Part shown: positions 42,564 to 55,000 of the stretch, in pieces
Position numbering within the stretch: position 1 is the stretch's first letter
Layout: every line of letters starts with the position of its first letter
DNA from: Apostichopus japonicus
Taxonomy: Eukaryota; Echinodermata; Holothuroidea; Aspidochirotida; Stichopodidae
Reading direction: 5' to 3'
DNA: 60,000 nt
Assembly: GCF_037975245.1 (NCBI RefSeq)
Contig: NC_092569.1
Span: 25,931,168 to 25,991,167, forward strand
The notes under the pieces: generated by a model
What the model was told of the DNA's origin: nothing
Database searches by the model: none
The model's input: the letters and a program-made list of their open reading frames with translations, nothing else
Position numbers and translations under genes: made by a program

Positions 42564-42571
42564 AGTAAGGG

Positions 42572-44389
42572 GATGTTGGAGAACTGGCTGAAATGAGGCA
42601 AGTCATTGGCCTAAGACGAAGTTGTGTTACGCTTACCGGTACTCACACTCACTGCTTCCACTTTTCACGGGGCGTGAAGACGCGGTTGGGGTGACAATGT
42701 AGTCTATAGCCAGGGGACGGGCCGAGGGTCCCCCAGCAATTACTAAAATTATTACACCTATATATATAGTATACGTGTGCATCGGACAGATCGACAAGTA
42801 TGCATTGAAAAATGGGCAGATGCACGTTTCGGAGCCTTGGTAAATATTGGGGGGCTTATCATGCATTTGCCCCCTCAACTTTTTCATGGGGGGGGGCTGA
42901 GCCTCCAGGCGTTTTAGATATCTCAAATTAATTTCTGATACTTCAGTTTTATTAAAGATATCTACGAGTCGCATAAATTTTAAATCAATTTCAGAAATTC
43001 TTAAACTAACACGGAATTTCACATATCTTTAATTTTATTTAAGATAGCCTACCATTTATTCCATATCAGATATGTCGAATTCAGTTTCAGATATTTGTAT
43101 TAGCACTCAAGATATCTGAAATTAATCACAGTTTCAGATGTTTTATATTTCGGTTTAAATGCTCAAACGGCTTTCCATACGGCATGGGGTTTACGGCCGT
43201 GATATGAAGGGGTAAAACTCGAAACTTTCGTATTTGGTCTCAAAGTTCGACATTTAATCTCATACCGTACGTAAAACTGTTAAACATTCTTCTTATACAA
43301 GAAATTGATGAATATATAAAATGTACTAAATCCTGGCGCCGTAACATAAGTAGCCTAATCTCAACTTTTGATCACAATGACTTGAGAAAACTATTGAAAT
43401 GAATCAAAATAGGCTAAAAGACATTGTCAAACACAGTTATCTGTACATTTTCGCCCACAAATATTGTTTATTTGTCAATAACAAGCAATAGGCCTACAAA
43501 AACTGCAGAAGGGAATTATGCTATAGATGTATCCAGAAAATACCACACATTGGAACCAAGGTCATACAAGATGAAAGAGATCGATCGAATTCAACGGCTC
43601 TTTTTATGGCCATCAAAGTATTCCAGAAAGAGCAAGCTTTTCTCCGTTAAACATGCAATCTGTGTCATTTTGTATTGATTTTTTTGTACCCGTTTTCGTA
43701 ACGTGCATATTCACTGAGGATGATAGACTATCTGTCTCCACTTTGACGGTCTGTTTTTTTTTCACGGTAAGTAAGCTCATATATTTAGGAGAGAGATAAT
43801 AAACTTGCATGCGTTGACCGTTTGCACGGGTGAGATCTTTGGTAGCTACATCTAAGTTATAGGGAATATGCGGGTACGTTACAAAGTGGGATTGCCCGGG
43901 TGAGAATTTATACCGCACGTCCAAGCAATGCATCTAAAATATATCCCACAATATGATACACGATCCTTTCTTACTCATTAGAATGGGCGATCTCATATAT
44001 CAAAAGGCATGCCCAGTGTATACTATAAGGGGCGATATAATTTAGGTACCGTACTGGTGGGCGATCAATACATATGTATTTTAGGTGAGAAACCGTACAT
44101 GCAGCCATGTACTAAAGTAATAATTTTGAACTGTATTCTGGTAGCCAGTGCAACGATCTAACAATGGTGGGTAACGTGTGCGCATTTTGATTGCTCAAAC
44201 AGCAGTTTAGCAGCCCAATTTTGAACTTTTGCAGACAATTTGTATAGGTTTTTGAAGACCAATTAAAATGGCGTTACAGAAGTCGGGACCAGATGTCATG
44301 AAGCAGGAATTAAACGTTCACTTAGTTCACGAGACAGATATTGCCGTATATATCTTATATATCTGAGGTGTACACAACAAGATTGAACA
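42572..44389. other. Intergenic, AT-rich, GATATCT-rich subregion
   Basis: No gene. 42910-43150 is dense in AGATATCTGAAATT-type words in both orientations, probably a decayed element. The remainder shows nothing recognisable. Confidence 0.6.
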
Positions 44390-44975
44390 CTATTTGAGAT
44401 ATGTTTCTTAAGGGTTAAATTTGTATCAAGGGTGATGCCCAAATGTCGTGCATGATTGCATGGATTAACAATCGCCCCGCAAAGGTTTAATGTTATGTTG
44501 GTACCTGTTCTGTCGTGATTTTGATAATAACAACAAGAATTCAGTTTTGTCAGCGTTAAGTTTGAGTTGGTTTAGTACCATCCAATTCTGAATTTCAATA
44601 AATGTGTCTTGAATTCAGTCATTCTTAGTTTGGATGTCAGTTGCAGGTTCATCTAAATTAACCTCAGTCCAAATTTGCGTATCATCTGCATACATACGGA
44701 AAGAAAGATTTGATTTAGTAAGTAGAATATTACTCAGTGGCTAAGTATAAAGAGTGAATAATAATGAGCCTAAGCCTAATTGACGCTTCCCTGATGCACA
44801 CCAAAATTAAGTAGATGATCAGAAGATTGATGGGATTGAATGTGAACTCTAAATTGCCTTTAAATCTAAGGCCCGTATTATAGAAAAACCATAACAAAAA
44901 TTGAAACGTGTCTATAAAGTATGCTATATGATCTATCGTACCCGAAGCCGCACTTAGGACATAGTAATACAAGAA
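44390..44975 (-). pseudogene. Decayed non-LTR reverse transcriptase fragment
   Basis: The minus strand encodes a YADDTQ active-site box (44677-44692) followed by NWMVLNQLKLNADKTEF, preceded in other frames by LSAA-TIDH and an FGVHQGS-like box. Stops and frameshifts interrupt it. The motifs and their order fit CR1/L2/Jockey-type non-LTR retrotransposons. Confidence 0.8.
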
Positions 44976-45105
44976 GTCAGGGTGTAGCGGTCATTTGAAT
45001 TGGTCAGTCACTCTTCGGACCGGGCAAGACGCATTATGGCACCCGTACTCTTCTTCATTGTCCTTAGAGTTTATATTACCCATTGGTTAGGTGGTCAAAG
45101 GCGTA
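44976..45105. repeat. Left part of ~185-bp tandem array
   Basis: One monomer with GAATTGGTCAGTCACTCTTC, GGACCGGGCAAGACGCATTA and GTCCTTAGAGTTTATATTAC, cut at GGCGTA by the element that begins at 45106; the array resumes at 49744. Confidence 0.85.
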
Positions 45106-46126
45106 CACTGAAAACTTAAATTGGTTCACCGACTAACATAACGTTAGTCCATCTGGTGCCTCTCCCGACTAACATAGCCGTAGTCAGTTGCTATACCGAC
45201 TAATTTATTCCTTAGTCAGTTGGATTTCTTAGTCGGTCATCTTAGTCCGTCAGCTTAGTCGATCAAAAATTTCTTAGTCGGTAAATGTATATTAGTCAGT
45301 TACATTAGTTGGTGACATTAGTCGGTCTTTACCGACTAATTTATATGAGCCACCGACTAGTTTATAGCAGGTTTTACATTAGTCAGGATGGTGCCTCTCC
45401 CGACTAACCTTTCTTAGTCGGTATCGACTGACTAGTTGCACTGACTAGAATCACTGAAAGAATTAAACCCGACTATTTTCACTGACTAGCATCACTGAAA
45501 GAAAAGAGAGCAGAAGAAACACAAATAATGTGTACGTTGGCAGTATTTATTTCTGATAAAACTTCTGATGTCTACAAAAGGCTGACTTTCGACAGATAGA
45601 GAAGAAATCACTGTAAATAAAATCTGAAAATCTGATTTTTTTTTTCAACAAAGTTAAGACAAGTTAATGGATCAAACATGAATCGCAAAAGTATAGCACT
45701 GCACAATAATGCAAAGTTGAATCTTGGGCAAGGGTTCCTCATGACTTTCGTTTTAAAGTGGTACCCCAAATCGACACCAGTTAAGTCTTCACGAACAAAG
45801 AGTGTTTCTCTTAACTACAAATGGCCTCCCACTTGTCTTCAGGAAGCCAAAATCTGCATCATTATTGACCTGTGAACAGAAAATATGATATACGTGTAAG
45901 CACAGATACAGATATAGCACATGATAACTCACATTATCATAAACATACATTTACATTAAAATTTTATAACATATTGGGAGGTATACATTTAAATCTAGGT
46001 CCCTCAAATTATAAGCCAGGAATAGCAGCTTTACCAAATTATTATTAGCTTTGCACAGCATAACACCAAGTTATTTCTCAAAGCTTAATAATTATGTTAA
46101 TCATGTTAATAATGTTCCCAATAGAC

Positions 46127-47500
46127 CGGGATCCCAGAGGGTTTGGTTAGCTGGGAAGGTAACCAATTGCCTGGTACATCACAATGTTCACAGTGCATTC
46201 CTGTATATGAAACCAGACGACTGGCAAACCGACTGTGGTGGGTGTGGCTGGGTGAGCAATTTTAAAGTCACCTGATAGCTAACCTAGATCAGTTTTCATG
46301 GTAACACATCAAAGTAAGTACAATATGTCAGGTATGGCCCCAAGAGCAACAAATGGCCATTGCCAGTAATAATTGGTGGTGGGGTACCCCTGCCAGTGAT
46401 CTATAATTGACCCCTCAAGGCTGACCTAGGTCAGCTCATGAGGTAACCACTTGAAACCTACTGGAAAATGTTGGTTAGGGCTTCAGATACAACTGATGGG
46501 CATTGCCAGTAATTTTTATTGGTGGGGTACCCCTGCCAGTAGACCCCAAAAATGCCCATCCCCCATTGACCTAGATGAGCTCATGATGTAACCAGTTGCA
46601 AACTACTGGAAAATGGTATCACTTCATATGTAAGGGATGGGAATTTCCAGTAATTTATATTGGGGGGGGTACCCCTGCCAGTAGACCCCCAAAATGCCCA
46701 TTCCCTCATTGACCTAGGTCAGCTCATGAGATAACCAGTTGAAAAATTACTGGAAAATGATAGGTATCACTTCATATGTAAGGGATGGGCATTTCCAGTC
46801 ATTTACATTGGTGGGGTAACCCTGCCAGTAGACCCCCAAAATGCCCATCCCCATTGACCTAGATTAGCTCATGAGGTAACCAGTTGAAAACTACTGTAAA
46901 ATGATTGGCAGGACTCTATATATATGTAAGGGATGGGCATTTCCAGTAATTTATATTAGTGGGGTACCCCTGCCAGTAGACCCCCATATGAAGTGATACC
47001 TATCATTTTCCTGTAGGTTTCAACTGGTCAAATCATGAGCTCACCTAGGTCAATGAGGGGATGGGCATATTGGGAGTCTACTGGCAGGGGTACCCCACCA
47101 ATAAAAATTACTGGCAATGCCCATCCCTTGTATCTGAAGTCCTAACCAACATTTTCCAGTAGGTTTCAAGTGGTTACCTCATGAGCTGACCTAGGTCAGC
47201 CGTGAGGGGTCAATTATAGATCACTGGCAGGGGTACCCCACCACCAATAATTACTGGCGATGGCCATTTGTTGCTCTTGGGGCCATACCTGACACATTGT
47301 TCTTACTTTGATGTGGTTACCATGAAAGCTGATCTAGGTTAGCTATTACAGGGTAGGTGACTTTAAATTGCTCTCCCAGCCACATCCACCACAGTCGGTT
47401 TGCCAGTCGTCAGGTTTCATATACAGGAATGCATTGTGAACATTGTGATGTACCAGGCAATTGGTTACCTTCCCACCTAACCAAACCCTCTGGACTCCTG
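46127..47500. mobile_element. 1.4-kb foldback element with tandem centre
   Basis: Long inverted arms (about 46127-46560 and 47060-47500) start at CAGAGGGTTTGGTTAG and share AAGGTAACCAATTGCCTGG and CATTCCTGTATATGAAACC. The centre has direct ~145-bp units with GGGGTACCCCTGCCAGTAGA and GACCTAGGTCAGCTCATGAG. The similar 60-residue open frames in the two arms are mirror images of one sequence, not two genes. Confidence 0.85.
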
Positions 47501-47639
47501 CTCTACAGAACAGTGAAAATTTGACCAAACTTATGAAGCTTGCACGTAAATGATATACTAGACTGTTTTTTTTTAAAACAGGTTATGAAAAGTATCTTAA
47601 ATATCATTAAACAGTTGGGTACAATAGTTAAACTCACTC

Positions 47640-47862
47640 TTCCATCTTTTTTCTCTATGGTACTTGTTCCTTTGCTTTTTGGACCCTTGGATAAACTCTT
47701 TTGTTCTGCGAAGGGTACCAATATATCATCTTAAAACATGTCTTTAAGCCATATATAACACAGTTCTCCTCTTCTGTTGTTGCCTCCACACTGGTGTCGT
47801 ACATCACAGGAAAGCTCACCCTTGACTTAGATATTTGGCTTTTCAATTCCTGCTGGAAAAAA
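47640..47862 (-). other. Unassigned exon-like open stretch
   Basis: After a CTTTTTTCCAG-type acceptor near 47852-47862 the minus strand encodes LKSQISKSRVSFPVMYDTSV and a TEEENCVIYGLKTCFK segment; a second frame then reads AEQKSLSKGPKSKGTSTIEK. It may be a remnant of the host transposon's own gene. Family not recognised. Confidence 0.3.
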
Positions 47863-49743
47863 GAAACAGCAAAGTATTCATCATTTGAAAAAAAAATAAA
47901 TAAAGTTGTCACCACAAAGTTATGTGAGATTTGCTTCCACTATAGTCTCAAAAAACAATCCCAAAGTTTGAAGCAGACTGTATAAAGCTGAAAATTTGAA
48001 CGAGAGTGTCATCACCATTGCAACCAGAATCAAATGCCCAGAATACAGAGATAATAAAACATGGGCTAAATCTTTGTTTGTTTTTATGATCTTTAAAAAT
48101 ATAAAATTTTAGAAACAGAAATGCACTGAGCCAACTTATTTATAGGCCTAATCGTTTTTAGTTGTTATTTTGCTTGCTCACATAACAAGCCTGTTTAGAC
48201 CTAGGCTAGAGGAGAATCAGTACTTTGTTACACTAAGTTTGTCTTCGGTCGTTTTGATTTAGTCTTACTAGTAGTACTAAAGTATGTAATGGACCGGCGA
48301 AGACTACGGTGTAGAGAATACCCAGAGTTTTAGCAACTGCGTTAAACTGTATCATCTGATCTATTATTTACGCCAATGAGTTTCATTCAATCCAGGATCA
48401 AAAAGAGAAAACTAATTAATCTTAACCTTTAAATTTTGCTACTAAACAGATATGCTTGAATTACAAATAAATGTCAAAAAACATAATCTAAGAATCGATG
48501 CATATACATATACATAAACAGAATAATTTGAATTCGCGCAAGTGAACCCTGCACTACATTGGACAGAGAAAAAAAACGTGCAATTAGACCAAACTAAACA
48601 TACTAAATTTTCCGTTACTTCTACATAAAATATCAATACAAATACAACAACTTACTCTTTTGGCAGTATACTAAAAGCACATGTTATAATAACTTCAGAC
48701 TATCAAGCTTTCCTGAGAAAAAACGGTTAATACTTCTTACAGTAAGCAAGTCGACCGTGAAGGAATGTCGCAATTGTTTCCTAGGCGTGACCGGAAATTA
48801 AATACTAAAAAGTGATAAATGAAAAGGTTAAATAGAACTGAAGCGTGCATCCTGACTGCTCGCAACATATAATACCGTTGACTAGCCAACATAATTTGTT
48901 CAGACTACTGTGACTGTACGTTTGAAGGTCTAGCCTTGCTTATTCAATATCACAAAGCCTACCCATTTAGATTCACATGGGAAATTACAGGAAATCTTTA
49001 CCAAATGAGTGTAGACTTCAAATAAACTATTGAGCCTTATAGTTCCAGCATTTGTTTGGGAATAAATTAGAAGATTATGTGCCACTGTTCAATCTAGCCC
49101 AATACACACATAACACATTGTTAATTGGTGTTTAGAATGCACACTTTAGTGTTGAGAATGCACTGCAGTACCCAGTAGAAGCCTATAGGCTACTCACTGT
49201 CATTGCACTTGTGTATTGCGAAACGCCAACGTGACAACGTTAGCGTTACACTAACCATAATACAGTACTAGTGCCAGTGGCCTAACAATTAACTTTAATT
49301 TTACCTTCAAGTTAAAGGAATAACAGGTAGGCCGATGATGCAGTTAATACCTCCATTCTTCTAAAGACCTTCTTGGGTGATTTACGGTTGAAAGTTGCTT
49401 AGAGTGATCGTATGAAACTATGCCAAGCCCAGCAAGCTGCCGTTGCCTCTCGGTTTCCAAATTGAAGTGAATCGAATTGAGTTAAAATACATTAGTCCGT
49501 CGACACCGACTAAGCTACGATTATAGCGTAAATCGGGTGTCCGTTTCGTTCTTATTCCATGGGTTAAAATACCTTAGTCCGTCGCCACCGACTAAGCTGC
49601 GATTATATTTTCCTTAGTCAGTGTAAACTAACTAAGAAGCAGCGATGAAACGAAGATTTTTGCTAGTCCGTGTGCATTGACTAACGTTACAGACTAATTT
49701 AACGTTAGTCCGTAGCAATATTGACTAGTTTATTTTTTCAGTA

Positions 49744-50600
49744 TACTGGTTTTGATTAGGTCCCAAAGTTTTTTCGTGGTACCGTTACCTTTTTGGAGGC
49801 GGTGATGGCAGTGTAGTGCATGGTCATATGAATTGGCCAAGCACTCTTTGGACCTGGCAAGAAGCATTAGTGTACATTACAACGTTGTCCTTAGAGTTCG
49901 TATGACCCATTGGGGGAAGGTGGTCCAAGGCGTGCTGGTTTGATTAGGGCCCACATTGTTTTCGTTGTCCCGTTTCCTCCATTTAAGAAGTGGTGGTGTA
50001 GCTGTCATTTAAATTGGTCAAACTCTCTTAAGACCGGTCAAGGTACATTTTCACACTGTCCTTAGAGTTCATATTACCCACTGGTTAGGTCGTCCAAGGC
50101 GTTTTTGATTTGATTAGGTCCCAAAGCTTTTTCGAGGTCCCGTTACATTCATTAGTTTACTCTACCGGGCAAGACGCATTATGGTTCTCTTCTTCATTGT
50201 CTTTAGAGTTCATATGACCCATTTTTTAGGTGGTCCCAGGCGTACTGGACTTTATTAGGGCCCAAAGCTTTTTCGTGGCCCCATCCATGTAAGAGGTGAT
50301 GGTGTACGTAGTGGTCATGTGAATTGGTCAAGCACCCTTTGGACCGGGCAAAATGCATTTGGATACTCTGCTACCTTATCATTACAGTTCATAAGACAGA
50401 TTAGTTAGGTGGTCCAAGGCGTGCTGGATTTGATTATGGCCCCAAGTTTTTTCGTGGTCCCGTCACATCCATTTAATTGGTGATGATGTACGTATAATAT
50501 AGTGATCATGTGAATTGGTCAAGTACTGTTTGGACCGGGGAAGACGCATTGTGGTACTTTTCTACATCGTCTTCAGAGTTCATATGACCCATTGATAAAC
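49744..50600. repeat. ~185-bp tandem array, right part
   Basis: About four to five degenerate monomers with GTGAATTGGTCAAGCAC, GGACCGGGCAAGACGCAT, GTCCTTAGAGTTCATATGAC and GATTAGGGCCCAAAG. Continuous in sequence with 44976-45105 across the insertion. Confidence 0.85.
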
Positions 50601-51998
50601 ACTCATTATTTTATGAAAAATACACTTAATGTATTTTTTTCGACGGAAAAATCTTGATCATCTCGAACACGCAAGTGTGCGACTTTCCATTGGTGTATAT
50701 CGAATCCATTATCGAATAAGTAGCATGTGTACTAGAGTTACTCATTCGCGAATGTCGAACGAAGAACGCTGAATAAGTAACTAACTTCACACCGGTCATA
50801 GCCTAGTCATGTTTATTACCGTCAACTTATGTCGAAACATTAAATGACTGGGCTGATATGATACCACAAATTCTTAGTGTGAACGTCGGGGTGAGTGAGT
50901 AAATTGTCAAATAATTTTGTTATTTGTCCAGATAGGGCTCAGTTCGTGTTAAAAGAAGTAAAGTAACGAACGCCAGGTATCCCTATCTAAGCAGCTGTGA
51001 TCGCCTGTAAAAGCAGTGTACTTCGTAAAACTAGACCGTTAGTATTATTAATAGCACTATTGCTAATAATACTAGGCTAGTAGTAGTAGTAAGTTAGTTA
51101 TGCTATGCGCCTACCTACCATAAGCCTATGCTACGGTATCCTACTGAGTACTGTATAGCTACAATTTAGGCCTAATGTAAGATCAAACCTAGGTTAGTTA
51201 TGCCTTGCCGAAGTTAGAATATTTATCTTAAGCCTATGCGCCTACCTACCATAACAAGCCTATGCTACGGTATCCTACTGTACAACTACAATTTAGTCCT
51301 ATTTTAAGGTCGAACCTTGATTAGTTACGCCTTGCCGAAGTTGGAATAGATTTATCTTAGGCCAAAGCGGCTTTTATTAGTTCAGTATCCTGTATATATG
51401 CATGTTCGACTACGTTATATGTACAGTATATTTGTATGATATGCATAAATGTGTAGCCTATGTAGGAATATATATATGGTGTACGGTTTCTTTGCATGTC
51501 CCCTAACCCTACGCATTGTATTAAATGTGCTTATGTACAGTAGCTGCTCTAGTAATACTAATAGACACTGTAGTTTTCTTGTTGAGTTGTAACCACTTTT
51601 TCTAACAATATTATATGCTATATTATTATGATAATTAGTTTAATTGTTTAGTTGTAGGATAAAACAAAAGTTAAACCACAGAGCAAACAATCACAGAGAT
51701 CATCATTCTTTGAAGGAACATTAAATGCCTTGGTGTCGTGAAGTAACTGTATACCATCTTTCGAAATAAATCAAGTTTGGACCTGGTTTTCCACCAGAAT
51801 CTCCTGTTCTAACTGAGTGAAAGCAGTATGGTAGACTGTCACTCAGTCATCCTTTGTAACATAGGCCTACATTTACCCTCAACAGGTATCGGACTCAATG
51901 ACTTTGTCCTCCCTTTCTGTTTTGGAACTCAGATAATGTAAGGATTCGGAGAGCAAGATTCTGTTAATTGAGTGAGAAGAAGAAGAAGAAGTAGCAGG
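50601..51998. other. Spacer and presumed RB1CC1 5' region
   Basis: No gene other than the presumed 5'UTR. A ~130-bp tandem duplication lies at 51092-51365 (ATGCGCCTACCTACCATA, CCTATGCTACGGTATCCTAC). A GAAGAAGAAGAAGAAG run ends 8 bases before the RB1CC1 ATG. Confidence 0.6.
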
Positions 51999-52066
51999 AT
52001 GTTGTATGTCTTCCTGGTTAATACAGGGTCCATGTTGACTCTGGACATGTCCCTCACCATGGAAAG
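51999..52066 (+). CDS. RB1CC1: RB1CC1 exon 1 (start codon)
   Basis: Residues 1-22 plus two bases: MLYVFLVNTGSMLTLDMSLTM. Donor AG|GTATGT. 5'UTR lies upstream; possible acceptors (CAACAG near 51885, CTCAG near 51930) do not decide where the UTR exon begins. Confidence 0.93.
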
Positions 52067-55000
52067 GTATGTGGTAACAAGAAAAACAATTAAAACTATT
52101 TGGTGAAGTTTTTACATGTATCCAAGCTGTTCATTGCAAGCCACAGTAGTATACCAAACCCGTACTAAAAGTGTGTGCTCCTGCTGTATGTACAGTTTGT
52201 CCTCAAAATTTTTGTCATTAATTATGTTGTACAAGCTGAAGAACCTCACCATCACCTCTGTTCCTCGGACTATTTCGCTTGATGTCTTCAGTCTGTTTTT
52301 GCTTTGTTGCTGTTGTTTGATTCATTGACTGGATGACTGGATAGGGGACTGAACACATCACTATTTTATCTTGCTCTTCTCTGTCCCTCTCTGCAGTGTC
52401 CAAAATCTCTCCGTCTCTTTGGAGAAGGACTACCAGGTGCACAGAGATAAACAGGTGCTGATGATTAGCGGTGGCCAGAGCCTTGATCCAAAGATGAGAG
52501 TTGGCAGTTATTGTGCTGGAACGGTTTGTACTCATTGTACCTATATATATACTATATACATCGTACAACTGCTGGTGAAGGGTGTGGTGTAGCATTTTAG
52601 AGTATCCATCCCACATTTAAAAGGGTGGATTTGAGGTTGCAAGTGTTCACATTCTGGTGTATATTCTTTTACTCAGATCAGAGATTGAAGCATTCGTCCC
52701 AAACATAGGATGGATGGAATAATTACATGTCTGCCTTGTAGTTCACTGACTATTCATCAAGGAGCGAAGGCTTGATATTATTGGCTGTTTATATAAGACC
52801 ATTGCATGGATAGGCATTCCAAATGAGCTACCGTAAGACTGGTAATCTTATTTAATCCAAATTAAACTTCAATTCCTCATGTCCAAGTGGTAGGCGCTTT
52901 ACTGTTTTGGTGTCCTAAGTCCTTCTCTGAGGATATGACACCAGCTGTCTCTTTGTGCTGGGACACAAAGAGGCGGGATACCGTATAATTGCACGACTCT
53001 CGTACCTGTCTGAAGATTTGATAAGGTCATCAGAGGTTGTAGACCCCCGGGTAATTTACCGTGAAAGGGATAACATACAATCCAAGAGGTTGCCAAATCA
53101 CTCAAACATGGTGTTTTCAAATCATAAAGAGGAGATTGTTAAAATTGTATATAATTTGAAGATGAAAGTCAGTCACCTAGAAATTATCAACAATTTGTGA
53201 AAGACTAAAGAAGTAGCAAAAGAAAAGTTGGGATAAGTGAGCGTTACGGAAGAGCCGCGAAGTGTCTGATCAAGGGTACTGACGTTCAAAACAAAACAAA
53301 AGTATTTGCTAGGTATTGTAGATGAGTCAGAGTAGAGTGGAGGCAGCAATTTCCCCTTAAATATTCAAACAAGTACTAATAGTTTTCTGGGTATTAGGGT
53401 TACGATGGTTCTTGTTTCATTCTTTCCACAGGATACCAATCCAATCTTCTTGTTCAGCAAAGAAGCAATCGAAGCAGCCAATCCTCCGTCCTCCAAGGGG
53501 GTGGAAGAGACGGATAAGCTGAAGCTTCAAGTGGAGGGACTGAAAAACATGCCAGCGAGCATGAATGCAGTTGTATCAAGGACACAGTTGGCTTTGGTGA
53601 GGCTCTGCTTTGTTAATTTTACCAGTTGAACATAGCTTGTTGCCCTTGTATCAATATATTCCACTTAATATATGATATTCCACTAGATTCACTAAAATCA
53701 TTTTCATTTTCTATTTTTTTATTTTTTTATTTTTATTTATTTATTTATTATTTTTTGTATTTATTTTATCTTTATTTTATTTTTATTTGTTTTTAGCTTT
53801 CATGATCAAATTCCACTTCTCATCAGATTCACAAAAGATAACTTCCTTTATCTCTGTTACTTCAGCAGTTACTGTATTGTCAATAATGACATCAGCAAGA
53901 TTCTTGTATGCAAAGCAAGCTAGGCTTAGGTACCTCTTCTGTGAAAGTGTGTTTGGTTCTATGATAATTAGTGATGGTTATTTGGAAGAAGTTTAGATTT
54001 TTCAAGATTATTTCAATATCTGGTATGAATGAAATAAAACTAACAAAATAAGTTTTTTTTTCTTTTCTGACTTATCATTGGATGGTGACAGAAATTTTGC
54101 TATATAGGAAACCACTTCCATTAAAAACAACAGGTTTTGTTTACACTTTACCAGTGAACGTCCAAACAAACAACATTTGGATGTTTGATGTGACTCTCTT
54201 GTGGAAAATCAACATCATCATCAACAGTTTATTTGGAATAAAACTAAAATAAACTTCCTTTAGAATTTTTTACAGCTATTATAATCTTCTGGGGAGGAAA
54301 AATGGAAATGAGCTATGTCACACTTTTGGAGATGATATGATATTAATACTGAAAGTTTAGACATGAAATATGATACATAAAAATGATCATCTTTGTTTCA
54401 TTGATTTCTCTCTCCTCTTCTCTGGTAGCAATTTCACGACATTGCCAAAGACAAACTCAAGGTCTGCGAGCAGCTGGTACACGACCAACATTTACAGCAA
54501 CAGGGCTGGATGGCAGTTATTGCAAACTTAGAAGATATTACTAGGTAATGTGTTTAAATATTCTTTTGTTTTCTTTTTGGTTGTGCATGTGGGGGTGGTG
54601 TGGGGTAAGGGACAGGAATGGGGGAGGTCATGGGAGAGGGACAAATAGGGAAGGGCTGGAAGCAAACATTCTAGAAGTTATGACTCTTTTTCAAGTCCTA
54701 TAGCTAATTTGCTTGTCTTTGCTCTAGTTATTGATTTTTCTTTGTTTAGTATTTTTCTTTTGCTATCAATTAGCCTAATTTGTCAAGATCTTTCACTCCG
54801 CTAGAAATAGAAATATGATGCTTACTGGTTGATCTTGTGAATGATTTGTCAACGTAAGTGTGTTATGTTTGAAGGAAAAATATATATATACACAAGAGTC
54901 TGTGAAGAAGTATCATTTCAAACCACGTAAATTAAGGATGGATTGTGTTGTTCTTTCATATACTTTAGTCTGAAATTATACTTAACCATACCTTAACGAT

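Larger units (their letters stand above)
45106..49743. mobile_element. 4.6-kb insertion with CACTG-like ends (CACTA/EnSpm-like)
   Basis: The left end CACTGAAAACTTAAATTGG and the right end (opposite strand) TACTGAAAAAATAAACTAG share ACTGAAAA. Relative to the array consensus GGCGTACTGG the insertion duplicates TA. The subterminal zones are packed with TAGTC/GACTA words: 21 in 45121-45500 and 10 in 49485-49740. Such short subterminal repeats in both orientations are known from CACTA elements. No transposase was recognised; a foldback element (46127-47500) is nested inside. 48000-49480 shows nothing recognisable. Confidence 0.6.

Noticed and set aside
46051-46275. Gene homologous to the one at 47346-47528
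   Set aside because: The two frames are mirror copies in the arms of one inverted repeat; neither has gene context.
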